Shown: in pieces, positions 18,941 through 32,909 of the stretch
Numbering within the stretch: position 1 is the first letter of the stretch
How the letters are laid out: every line of letters starts with the position of its first letter
Source: Gammaproteobacteria bacterium
Lineage (GTDB): Bacteria > Pseudomonadota > Gammaproteobacteria > Steroidobacterales > Steroidobacteraceae
DNA: 64,000 bases
Assembly (NCBI GenBank): GCA_025355645.1
Contig: JANXZG010000080.1
Location: forward strand, 29,283-93,282
Direction: 5' to 3'
Notes under the pieces: model-generated
Seen by the model: only the letters and a program-made list of their open reading frames with translations
Told to the model about the DNA's origin: nothing
Database searches by the model: none
Translations under genes and position numbers: made by a program

Positions 18941-19857
18941 GTATTTCCGCCTATGTCGCGCGCCATGCGCAGACTCTGGTGGGTTCGCTGGGCCGCATCG
19001 CAGCGCATCCGTTCGAAGCTCTGATGACGATGGGCGTCATCGGTATCGGCATTGCCTTGCCGCTATGTCTGCACCTCGTGCTGCAAAATGCGCGTGAACT
19101 GTCTTCGGGCTGGGCTAATGCCTACGATCTGTCGGTGTACCTCGACAAGGGCGCAAGCCTATCCCGCGCGCAAGCAGTCGGGCGCGAATTGCAGGCGCGC
19201 GGCGATGTCGCGTCGGTGAGGGTGATCGCCGCGGCCCAGGCCCTTGCTGAATTTCGGGAGTATTCGGGATTTGGCGCTGCGCTCGATGCGCTGGGTGAGA
19301 ATCCGCTGCCGAACAGCCTGATCGTGACGCCGGCATTGGCCGCGAGCACCCACGACGGAACTGTCATGCTCAGGAATGCGATCGTTGCGATTCCCGATGT
19401 CGTCACGGTGCAGATCGACACCGACTGGGTCAAGCGGCTGAACGGCTTACTGGATCTGCTGAAGCGCGTCGTGGTGCTGACCGGCGGCCTGCTCGGTGTC
19501 GCGGTCATGCTGATCGTCGGGAATACGATCCGGCTTGATATCCTGAACCGGCGCAATGAAATCGAGGTCATGAAACTGGTCGGCGCGTCGGACGGGTTTG
19601 CCCGCAGACCGTTCCTGTATAGCGGGCTCTGGTACGGACTCGGCGGCGCATCGCTGGCACTTGGGCTCGTCGCTATTGCGGTTGCGATCCTGTCAAATCC
19701 GGTCGCCCGGCTTGCGGCCCTGTATGGCAGCCGCTTCACGCTGAAGGGCCTGGATTGGCAAATTTCACTGGCCGCAATGGCTGCGGCCGCGGTGCTCGGC
19801 TGGGTCGGTTCCTGGATCGTTGCATCGCAGCATATTCGGGCGATTAATCCGTCATAA
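18937..19857 (+). CDS. ftsX: Cell-division protein FtsX
   Basis: 306 residues with the FtsX topology: one N-terminal transmembrane helix (about residues 28-48), a periplasmic domain of about 120 residues, then three helices near the C-terminus. It is the permease-like partner of FtsE. The conserved cytoplasmic loop NRRNEIEVMKLVGASDGF, shared by FtsX/MacB-type proteins, is present. Starts by ATGA overlap with ftsE. Confidence 0.95.
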   Translation: MSISAYVARHAQTLVGSLGRIAAHPFEALMTMGVIGIGIALPLCLHLVLQNARELSSGWANAYDLSVYLDKGASLSRAQAVGRELQARGDVASVRVIAAAQALAEFREYSGFGAALDALGENPLPNSLIVTPALAASTHDGTVMLRNAIVAIPDVVTVQIDTDWVKRLNGLLDLLKRVVVLTGGLLGVAVMLIVGNTIRLDILNRRNEIEVMKLVGASDGFARRPFLYSGLWYGLGGASLALGLVAIAVAILSNPVARLAALYGSRFTLKGLDWQISLAAMAAAAVLGWVGSWIVASQHIRAINPS

Positions 19858-19906
19858 GCTGATGTTTTAATATCATATTCTTAAGTCAGGCGAACCCCCG
19901 CGAGGC

Positions 19907-19933
19907 TTAGCACTCTGCGGTTTGGAGTGCTAT
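19907..19933 (+). promoter_or_regulatory. CIRCE operator (HrcA site) in the rpoH promoter
   Basis: The arms TTAGCACTC (19907-19915) and GAGTGCTAT (19925-19933) are separated by exactly 9 bases. This is the CIRCE consensus with one mismatch, at the last base. TATAAT at 19931-19936 overlaps the right arm. TTAGCA at 19907-19912 is a possible -35 with an 18-base spacer. HrcA bound here would block transcription of rpoH. Confidence 0.85.
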
Positions 19934-19965
19934 AATTGCGCCATGTTTTTAGGAGGTTTCGTCTG

Positions 19966-20829
19966 ATGACCGCAGCCTTGATCGTCAAGCCAACGAGTTT
20001 GATACCCGCGGGTCCCGTCGGCAGTCTTGATGCCTATATTGACCGCGTATCGCAGATCCCCGTTCTCTCTAAAGAGGAGGAAATCGCGCTCGCCATTAAA
20101 TTTCGCGCCGAGGGCGACCTTGATGCCGCGCGCCAGCTGGTGCTCTCGCACCTGCGCTTTGTCGTGCACATTTCCCGGGGCTACCTGGGCTATGGCCTGC
20201 CGATGGGCGATCTCGTGCAGGAAGGCAATGTCGGCCTGATGAAAGCGGTCAAGCGCTTCGACCCGGCTGTCGGAGTACGCCTGGTATCCTTTGCCGTGCA
20301 CTGGATCCGCGCGGAAATCCATGAATATGTGCTGCGCAACTGGCGCCTCGTGAAGGTGGCCACGACCAAGTCGCAGCGCAAGCTATTCTTCAATCTGCGC
20401 AAGATGAAGAAGAACCTGACCTGGCTAACCGAGGCGGAGACGAACGCGGTGGCGAAGGATCTCGGGGTCGAGGCGAAAGATGTGCGCGAGATGGAGCAGC
20501 GATTGTCCGCACGCGACATGTCCTTCGATCCGACGCCGGAAAGCGATGAGGACGACACCTATTCCCCGGCCATGTACCTGCCGGCATCGAACGCGGATCC
20601 GGCTACCCTGGTCGAGCGTGCCGAGTGGGAAGAGGATTCGACCGACCGCCTTGACGCCGCGCTTGAGCGACTGGATCAGCGTAGCCGCGATATCCTGAAG
20701 CGGCGCTGGATGACCGATGCCAAGGCCACGCTGCACGAGCTTGCCGATGAGTACGGCATTTCAGCCGAGCGTGTCCGGCAGGTTGAAGCCAACGCTATTG
20801 CCAAGCTAAAAGGGCTCATGGCGGCGTAA
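19966..20829 (+). CDS. rpoH: Heat-shock sigma factor RpoH (sigma-32)
   Basis: 287 residues. Region 1.2/2 ([51 protein letters not shown]), the RpoH box ([13 protein letters not shown]) and region 4.2 ([20 protein letters not shown]) are all intact. It directs RNA polymerase to heat-shock promoters. The ATG at 19966 has AGGAGG 9 bases upstream. A CIRCE element overlaps its promoter, suggesting HrcA control in addition to the usual post-transcriptional control of sigma-32. Confidence 0.97.
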   Translation: MTAALIVKPTSLIPAGPVGSLDAYIDRVSQIPVLSKEEEIALAIKFRAEGDLDAARQLVLSHLRFVVHISRGYLGYGLPMGDLVQEGNVGLMKAVKRFDPAVGVRLVSFAVHWIRAEIHEYVLRNWRLVKVATTKSQRKLFFNLRKMKKNLTWLTEAETNAVAKDLGVEAKDVREMEQRLSARDMSFDPTPESDEDDTYSPAMYLPASNADPATLVERAEWEEDSTDRLDAALERLDQRSRDILKRRWMTDAKATLHELADEYGISAERVRQVEANAIAKLKGLMAA

Positions 20830-20844
20830 GCGCTTGCAGTGGGT

Positions 20845-20976
20845 ATGCACGTCGATTCGGCGCGCTTGCGCGTGGACCAAGTGCAAGCAATCAATACTTT
20901 TCTTGCGCTCGCCAGCGGAACCCTAGAGGAACGCACGCTAGCCCACTGGATACGGGAACACTCCGCCCCCGAGTGA
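20845..20976 (+). CDS. Possible small protein downstream of rpoH
   Basis: 43 codons from ATG 20845 (a GTG at 20839 is also in frame). The predicted peptide MHVDSARLRVDQVQ... ends in HWIREHSAPE and has a balanced amphipathic composition. It begins 15 bases after the rpoH stop. No clear ribosome site is seen and there is no recognised family, so it may be chance. Confidence 0.3.
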   Translation: MHVDSARLRVDQVQAINTFLALASGTLEERTLAHWIREHSAPE

Positions 20977-21053
20977 CTAATACTTCGGCGCACTGCGGTC
21001 GCGGTGCTTCTGCGATGCATTACCGGCCGCCGGAATGCCTTATCATGGAGGAG

Positions 21054-21067
21054 CTGGTTCCAACCAG
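21054..21067. promoter_or_regulatory. 14-bp palindrome upstream of gcdH
   Basis: CTGGTTCCAACCAG is a perfect palindrome placed 5 bases before the AGGAG ribosome site of the acyl-CoA dehydrogenase gene. It could be an operator or a small leader hairpin. Confidence 0.35.
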
Positions 21068-21085
21068 TCCATAGGAGTCCCCGGC

Positions 21086-22255
21086 ATGGCTGCCACTGGC
21101 CTGAACCCACTCGATTTATTTGATGTTCGCGCATCGCTCAGCGAGGACGAACGCATGGTTCAGGATGCGGTCGCCCGCATGGTCGATGACAAGGTCCTGC
21201 CGATTATCGGCAAGGCCTTTGAGGAGCATCGTTTCACGAAGGAACTGATTCCGGAACTCGCCTCGATGGGCCTGCTCGGCAGCTCGATCCAGGGTTATGG
21301 CTGCGCCGGCCTCAATGCCGTCAGTTCCGGGCTGATCTGCCAGGAACTCGAACGCGGCGACTCAGCGCTGCGCAGCTTCGTCTCCGTGCAATCGAGCCTG
21401 TGCATGTACCCGATCTCGGCCTTTGGCAGCGAGCAGCAGCGGCAGAAATACCTGCCCGGTATGGCGCAGGGAAACATCATCGGCTGCTTCGGCCTGACCG
21501 AACCCCATGGCGGCTCGGATCCTGCGAACATGAAAACCCATGTGAAGCGGCGCGGCAGCGATTGGGTCATCCATGGCTCGAAGATGTGGATCACCAATGC
21601 GCCCATTGCAGACCTTTGCATCGTCTGGGCGATGAGCGATGACGGCGTCCAGGGTTTTCTGGTGGAAAAAGGCATGCACGGCTTCGCGGCCAGCGAGATT
21701 CACAACAAGTTCAGCCTGCGTGCCTCGGCAACCGGTGGGCTTTTTTTCGACAATGTCGTGGTACCCGATGAAAACCGGCTCCCCGGTGTCATCGGGCTCA
21801 AGGGGCCTCTTTCCTGCCTGACCCAGGCACGTTATGGTATTGCCTGGGGCGTGATTGGCGCAGCCCAGGCTTGTCTCGGACAGCTGCTGGATTACACCAA
21901 GAGCCGGGTACTGTTCGGCAAGCCGCTGGCGGCAACGCAATTGATCCAGGCGCGCCTGGCGGATATGGCGCGCGGGATCACGACATCGCAGCTGCTTGCC
22001 TTGCAGCTCGGCAGGCTCAAGGACCTGGGAACGATGAGCCCGACGCAGGTCTCGATGGCAAAGTGGCACAACACGCGCACGGCGCTGAACGTGGCCCGCG
22101 ATTGTCGTGACATGCTCGGCGGCGCCGGCATCAGCGCCGAGTACGTACCGATAAGGCACATGCTGAATCTCGAGAGCGTCGTGACCTATGAAGGAACCGA
22201 GTCAATTCACCAGCTTGCGGTCGGGCGTGAACTGACCGGCATCTCCGCGTTCTGA
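21086..22255 (+). CDS. gcdH: Acyl-CoA dehydrogenase, glutaryl-CoA dehydrogenase type
   Basis: 389 residues, FAD-dependent. The family motifs are CFGLTEPHGGSDP, WITNAPIADLCIVWA, TQARYGIAWG and the C-terminal active-site region VVTYEGTESIHQL, whose Glu is the catalytic base. The ending ELTGISAF resembles glutaryl-CoA dehydrogenases, which convert glutaryl-CoA to crotonyl-CoA and CO2 in lysine and tryptophan breakdown. The ATG at 21086 follows an AGGAG; a 51-base longer frame lacks one. Substrate is inferred from resemblance. Confidence 0.88.
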   Translation: MAATGLNPLDLFDVRASLSEDERMVQDAVARMVDDKVLPIIGKAFEEHRFTKELIPELASMGLLGSSIQGYGCAGLNAVSSGLICQELERGDSALRSFVSVQSSLCMYPISAFGSEQQRQKYLPGMAQGNIIGCFGLTEPHGGSDPANMKTHVKRRGSDWVIHGSKMWITNAPIADLCIVWAMSDDGVQGFLVEKGMHGFAASEIHNKFSLRASATGGLFFDNVVVPDENRLPGVIGLKGPLSCLTQARYGIAWGVIGAAQACLGQLLDYTKSRVLFGKPLAATQLIQARLADMARGITTSQLLALQLGRLKDLGTMSPTQVSMAKWHNTRTALNVARDCRDMLGGAGISAEYVPIRHMLNLESVVTYEGTESIHQLAVGRELTGISAF

Positions 22256-22259
22256 TCGC

Positions 22260-22508
22260 ATGAAATTACCCATCGACAAGACCTGGGCGATTGCCATCAC
22301 GATGGTCGTAACGTATGCGATCAGCGTGGCCGTATTGCTGATCGAGCGCAGGGCCGGCGATACCGCCGCAGACGCGCCTGCTCCCGTCGCGCCGATGATC
22401 CGCCCAGACGCGCCCGCACGGTCCGCGGGCAGGCTGAGTCCCCAGGGCATGCCGGCGCAGGGACCGAGGTCGCGGCAAATGGACCCGTCGCAAGGAAATC
22501 CTGGCTGA
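22260..22508 (+). CDS. Small single-pass membrane protein of unknown function
   Basis: 82 residues starting 4 bases after the gcdH stop, so probably co-transcribed. There is one transmembrane helix at about residues 9-28 (WAIAITMVVTYAISVAVLLI), followed by a Pro/Ala/Arg-rich, low-complexity tail. No family recognised. The helix and the tight spacing favour a real gene; the tail composition is weak evidence. Confidence 0.5.
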   Translation: MKLPIDKTWAIAITMVVTYAISVAVLLIERRAGDTAADAPAPVAPMIRPDAPARSAGRLSPQGMPAQGPRSRQMDPSQGNPG

Positions 22509-22554
22509 ACCTGCGATTGCGTTTAGCGGCGCATGGGCACCCCCTGCTGAACGC

Positions 22555-23029
22555 TCAGGCATGCATGCCTCTTTCATGTTGCAGCAGCCATTGCTTTCGC
22601 TCCAGGCCGCCGCCATAGCCGGTCATGGAACCGTCAGCGCCAATCACGCGATGGCAGGGAATGACTATGGGCACAGGATTTCTGCCGTTCGCAAGCCCGA
22701 CGGCGCGCGACGCGCTGGGCTGCTGGATGCGCTTCGCGAGCTCCCCGTAGCTCAGGGTCCCGCCGCAGGGAATGCCCTGAAGCTCGTCCCAGACCTTGCG
22801 CTGGAACTTCGTGCCCTGCGGTGCTACTGGCAGGTCAAAATCGCGCCGGGCGCCGGCAAAATATTCGGCAAGCTGCCGCGCCGCTGACTGCAGTACCGTG
22901 ATGTTTTCCCCGGGCAGCGCATCGGTCTGTGGCCCCCGCTTTTCCATGTACAGGCCGGTCAAATGCCTGCCGGTCTGAATAAAGGCACAGGCGTCCTATC
23001 GGGCTTTCGAGATAGATAACGTAATTCAC
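22555..23029 (-). pseudogene. ogt: Methylated-DNA-protein-cysteine methyltransferase with a frameshift
   Basis: The main open frame (22555-22962) holds the alkyl-acceptor site [12 protein letters not shown] and the DNA-binding region of Ogt, but lacks the normal N-terminus. That N-terminus ([21 protein letters not shown]) is found in another frame, beginning at a GTG at 23029 with GGAGG 6 bases upstream. Dropping one base in the TTT at 22961-22963 joins the two into the standard family sequence (...[14 protein letters not shown]). Either the gene is inactivated or the sequence has a one-base error. Ogt repairs O6-alkylguanine by irreversible transfer to its cysteine. Confidence 0.8.
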
Positions 23030-23347
23030 TTCATGCCTCCTGCCATTGATCCTAAATAATGCGCCGGATGGCAGCGCCAGGGATGCTAAGCCTCCGCCTA
23101 AGCGCGTAATTACGATTCATTCGTGCGGGGCACGCTGGCGGCATAAGGTCCACTCGGGAAGCCATCGGGCAATTGCAGCACCCGCATCGGTGGGTCGCGT
23201 CGTCCCTGACGCTTCGTCGAATTTAAGAATCATGCGTCAGATTAGCCCTGCGCAGCGCCAAATACTCCCCATTTAATGACCTGCAATTACATTAAATGCG
23301 AAACTCAGGCAGACTCTTAAACGACTTCGCCAAAGGGAAATCGCTTC
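23030..23347. other. Intergenic region between ogt and the rhodanese/TlpA pair
   Basis: 318 bases without a convincing gene. The right half is AT-richer and holds the inverted repeat listed separately; promoters for the downstream operon are presumably here, but no clear -35/-10 pair was found. Confidence 0.5.
23270..23298. repeat. Operator-like inverted repeat
   Basis: CATTTAATG (23270-23278) and CATTAAATG (23290-23298) are perfect inverted copies separated by 11 bases, so the arm centres are two helical turns apart. The repeat lies 49 bases before the start of the rhodanese gene. The arms are AT-rich with no T-run, which fits a regulator binding site better than a terminator. Confidence 0.5.
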
Positions 23348-23830
23348 ATGCTCGCCGTCGACCGCCGCTTGATTTTATTGTCCGGTTTATTCTGCATCCT
23401 CGCCTTGGCCGCCAGCGCGAGCCACGCGCAGATCAAATCCGCCGATTCGATACCGCAGGCCAATCTGATCGAGCCGGCTGATTTTGCCGACCAATTAAAA
23501 AAATCAGCCGCATTGCCGAAGCCCGTCATCCTGCATGTCGGGTTTCGCAAGCTTTATGCGCAGGCACATATTCCGGGATCCGATTATGCCGGCCCCGGGG
23601 GCGATGAGGACGGCCTGAAGTCTTTAAGCGAACGCGTTGAGAAGCTCCCCAAGGACACCTCCATCATCATCTATTGCGGCTGCTGTCCGTGGGGCCACTG
23701 CCCCAACGTTGCCGCGGCTTTCGCCAAGCTGAAGGACATGGGCTTCAGCCAGGTCAAGGTGCTACATATCGCCGAGAATTTTGGCACTGACTGGGTCGAT
23801 AAAGGCTACGCCACGATCACCAGCCCATGA
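23348..23830 (+). CDS. Periplasmic rhodanese-like protein
   Basis: 160 residues with a signal peptide (cleavage near ASHAQ). The rest has the rhodanese fold: an entry motif (AHIPGSDYAGPGG) and a substrate loop IIYCGCCPWGHCPN, where the first Cys sits at the catalytic position. Rhodaneses carry sulfur as a cysteine persulfide. The loop is unusually cysteine-rich (four Cys within ten residues). It overlaps the downstream TlpA gene by 4 bases, suggesting joint periplasmic thiol chemistry. Confidence 0.8.
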   Translation: MLAVDRRLILLSGLFCILALAASASHAQIKSADSIPQANLIEPADFADQLKKSAALPKPVILHVGFRKLYAQAHIPGSDYAGPGGDEDGLKSLSERVEKLPKDTSIIIYCGCCPWGHCPNVAAAFAKLKDMGFSQVKVLHIAENFGTDWVDKGYATITSP

Positions 23831-24306
23831 CCCGATTCGCTGCGATGCTTGCGGCGCTGCTGCTGGCCGGTGCCGGCGCTGCAGCCGCTGCAGAGCCACC
23901 GCCGGACTTCACGCGCGCCGACCTGAATGGCAACTCGGTTCATCTGGCGGATTATCGCGGCAGGGTTGTACTGCTGAATTTCTGGGCCACGTGGTGCGGA
24001 CCCTGCCTTGCTGAAATTCCGGTTTTCGCCCGCTGGCAAAAACAATATGGCCCGCAGGGCTTGCAAGTTCTCGGTATCTCAATGGATGACGATCAGATAC
24101 CCGTGCAACACTTCCTGCAGAAAACCCCGCTCGACTATCCGGTGATCATGGGTGATACGGCACTGGCGAAACTCTATGGTGGTGTGCTCGGGCTACCGCT
24201 GACCTACCTGATCAACCCGCAGGGAAAGGTCGAAGGCCGTTATCTGGGTGGCACCGATTTGAGCGCGGTGGAAACGCAGATCAAGCGCCTGCTGGCACGC
24301 CCGTAA
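23827..24306 (+). CDS. TlpA-like periplasmic thiol-disulfide oxidoreductase
   Basis: 159 residues with a signal peptide (about residues 1-20) and a thioredoxin fold. The active site is FWATWCGPCLAEIP, and the cis-Pro loop is seen in GLPLTYLINPQGKV. TlpA/ResA-like proteins reduce periplasmic disulfides, for instance in cytochrome c maturation. Translationally coupled to the rhodanese gene. The specific client is unknown. Confidence 0.88.
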   Translation: MTRFAAMLAALLLAGAGAAAAAEPPPDFTRADLNGNSVHLADYRGRVVLLNFWATWCGPCLAEIPVFARWQKQYGPQGLQVLGISMDDDQIPVQHFLQKTPLDYPVIMGDTALAKLYGGVLGLPLTYLINPQGKVEGRYLGGTDLSAVETQIKRLLARP

Positions 24307-24408
24307 ACGAATAGACCGGTATTGGCACTGGATAAAAGCCACGGCATTTCGTATTGACGGAATGCGCGAGGATAGCGCGCCGATTGCGCCGCCATGGAGT
24401 CATGCGAA

Positions 24409-30388
<5,980 letters not shown>

Positions 30389-30560
30389 CGCATCGCCCGT
30401 ACCGCCCCATGCCTCACGGAATCATTCCGCAAAGCCTTGCAAAACATTTATCGTCCGGTTCTTGGGGCGAACGCTCTAACGCGCGCCTGATGCAAGCCAT
30501 GATACTAGGGCCGCGCGCAGCGTCAATTGCCTCCGCGCGCTCCGGTATCATTCCGCCACC

Positions 30561-32684
30561 ATGCCATCGCGCAGTCCAAAGCCCCCTGTTGCACCGCGCC
30601 TGCCGCATATCCTGCGCTCGCCCTGGGGCGCGCGCGACGACCCGTATTACTGGATGCGCGATGACGAGCGCTCTGATCCAAAAGTACTGGCCTACCTTGC
30701 GGCCGAGAATGAGTACCGCGAGCTGAGCATGGCGGCCGCGAAGCCGCTGGAGGAGCGCCTATATGCTGAGATCATCGGTCGCGTGAAGCAGGATGATTCC
30801 AGCGTCCCCTATTACAAGGATGGCTACTGGTACTACCGGCGATATGAGGCCGGCGAGGAACATCCGATCTTCGCGCGGCGCGCCCACAGCCTCGATGCGC
30901 CGGAACAGGTCATGCTCGACGGTAACAAGCTGGCCAGGGGCCATGAGTACTTTGAGATCGGTTCATTCGATGTCACGCCCGATGGAAAGTGGCTGGCCTG
31001 GTGCGAGGACCTCGTAGGGCGGCGGCAGTATCGACTGCGCTTCCGGGATTTGCCCGGTGCCCAGACGCTGGCAACCGTGATCGACGGGGTCGAGCCGGAC
31101 ATCGCCTGGGCGAATGACAACAAAACCCTGCTGTACGTGGCGAAGGATCCGCAGACGCTGCTTGGCGTTTACGTTCGCAAGCATGTAGTGGGCACGAATG
31201 GCGCCGAGGATCCACTGGTGTTCGAGCAGACCGATCACAGCTTCTATACGGGGGTGTGCCGCTCAAAGTCTGGCAAGTATCTGTTTATCTACATGGAGAG
31301 CACGCTCGAGTCCGAATGGCACTACGCGGATGCCAGCGCAGTGGACCTGGAATTCACGGTGTTCCTGCCGCACCAGCGTGACCATGAATACCAGATCGAA
31401 CACGTCGGCACCGAGTTCCTGGTCCGCAGCAACTGGCAGGCTCGCAATTTCCGGCTGCTGCGCGCGCCCGTGGGTCCCTCGTCAGGGCCGGCCGGGTGGC
31501 GCGAGCTCATCGCGCATCGCGAAGACGTGCTTCTCGAGGATTTTGAGGTCTTCAGTTCTTTCGTGGCACTCTCGGTCCGGGCCGGGGGCCTCGCCAAGAT
31601 CAGCATCAAGCCGCTCGCCCAGGCGGACGCGGCAGAGTTCTTCATTGCGAGCGATGAGCCCGCCTACAGCATGTCCATCGATGCGAATCCGCAGTTCGAG
31701 TCCACGGTGCTGCGTTATGCCTATTCCTCGCTGACGACGCCGACCAGCCGCTACGATTACGATGTCAGCGACGGGACCAGCACCCTGCTGAAGCGCGACC
31801 CTGTGGTGGGGGATTTCAACGTGCAGGACTACGCCACAGAGTTCCTGTTTGCCCCCGCTCGCGACGGCGCGCGCATACCGGTCTCCCTCGTCTATCGGCG
31901 CGGCTTTGTCCCCAATGGCTCGGCGCCGCTGCTGCTCTACGCATACGGCGCCTATGGCCTGTCGATGGACCCGGCGTTCTCGACGGCGCGGCTTTGCCTG
32001 CTGGACCGCGGCTTCGTGTTTGCGATCGCACATGTGCGCGGCGGTCAGGAGATGGGTCGCGGCTGGTACGACGCGGGGCGATTGCTGCATAAGATGAATT
32101 CCTTCACCGACTTCATCGATGCAACCCGCGACCTGGTGAGCCGGGGTTATGCCGACCGCGCCCGCGTATTCGGAATGGGTGGAAGCGCCGGCGGACTGCT
32201 GATCGGCGCTGTCGCCAACTTAAGTCCCCAGGACTACTGCGCCCTGGTGGCGCAGGTCCCGTTTGTCGACGTGGTGACGACCATGCAGGATGAGAGCATT
32301 CCGCTGACCAGCAATGAATACGACGAATGGGGCAATCCAGCCGAGCAGTTGTATTACCAGTGCATGCTGGGCTATTCACCGTACGACAATGTCCGCGCGC
32401 AGGATTATCCGGCGATGCTGGTCACGACGGGGCTGTGGGACAGCCAGGTGCAGTATTTCGAGCCCGCAAAATGGGTGGCGAAACTGCGCACGCTGAAGAC
32501 CGATGCGAACCCGCTGTACCTGCGCGTAGAGATGGAATCCGGGCACGGCGGAAAGTCCGGCCGCTTCCAGCGCTACCGCGACATCGCCAGCGAATACGCC
32601 TTTATCCTGGATCGATTTGCGGATTCTGGCGCGGCAGCGTCCGCTCGAGCAGCCGCTCGCGCCGAAATACCCGGTGATAGCTGA
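30561..32684 (+). CDS. ptrB: Oligopeptidase B (S9A prolyl oligopeptidase family)
   Basis: 707 residues. An N-terminal beta-propeller begins after the DPYYWMRDD motif. It is followed by the alpha/beta-hydrolase domain with the nucleophile Ser in GMGGSAGGLLIG, Asp in TGLWDSQVQ and His in SGHGGKSGR. Oligopeptidase B cuts short peptides after Arg or Lys and is usually cytoplasmic; no signal peptide is seen. Its end overlaps the remnant cytochrome b561 gene on the other strand. Confidence 0.92.
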   Translation: MPSRSPKPPVAPRLPHILRSPWGARDDPYYWMRDDERSDPKVLAYLAAENEYRELSMAAAKPLEERLYAEIIGRVKQDDSSVPYYKDGYWYYRRYEAGEEHPIFARRAHSLDAPEQVMLDGNKLARGHEYFEIGSFDVTPDGKWLAWCEDLVGRRQYRLRFRDLPGAQTLATVIDGVEPDIAWANDNKTLLYVAKDPQTLLGVYVRKHVVGTNGAEDPLVFEQTDHSFYTGVCRSKSGKYLFIYMESTLESEWHYADASAVDLEFTVFLPHQRDHEYQIEHVGTEFLVRSNWQARNFRLLRAPVGPSSGPAGWRELIAHREDVLLEDFEVFSSFVALSVRAGGLAKISIKPLAQADAAEFFIASDEPAYSMSIDANPQFESTVLRYAYSSLTTPTSRYDYDVSDGTSTLLKRDPVVGDFNVQDYATEFLFAPARDGARIPVSLVYRRGFVPNGSAPLLLYAYGAYGLSMDPAFSTARLCLLDRGFVFAIAHVRGGQEMGRGWYDAGRLLHKMNSFTDFIDATRDLVSRGYADRARVFGMGGSAGGLLIGAVANLSPQDYCALVAQVPFVDVVTTMQDESIPLTSNEYDEWGNPAEQLYYQCMLGYSPYDNVRAQDYPAMLVTTGLWDSQVQYFEPAKWVAKLRTLKTDANPLYLRVEMESGHGGKSGRFQRYRDIASEYAFILDRFADSGAAASARAAARAEIPGDS

Positions 32685-32897
32685 CGCCAGCCAGGTGCAG
32701 GGCAATCAGCAGGTAACCAATCCGGCGATCCCACAGGTGAACGGACTTGGCGAAATCGTCGAGCGCCTCCAGAAATAGAACTCCTTTGTGTGCTCCGGGT
32801 TGGCTTTCGCGATCCACGCCGCCGGCAGCACCGCGAACATCAATGCGACCGTCAGCCAGTGTAGGACCTGCTGGGTCGCGGAGTATCTCGCCGGCAC
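32602..32897 (-). pseudogene. Remnant of a cytochrome b561 gene
   Basis: One frame from a GTG at 32897 encodes the b561 N-terminus (ARYSATQQVLHWLTVALMF, heme-ligand His). From about 32770 the homology moves to a second frame encoding the b561 C-terminus (IGYLLIALHLAGVSYHRV... ending ERTLP). The two central helices, roughly 80 residues, are missing. An internal out-of-frame deletion therefore destroyed the gene. It begins 12 bases after the SPOR lipoprotein stop, in the same direction. The family call is by pattern and would need an alignment. Confidence 0.6.
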
Positions 32898-32909
32898 TGC
32901 AGCGCGCTA

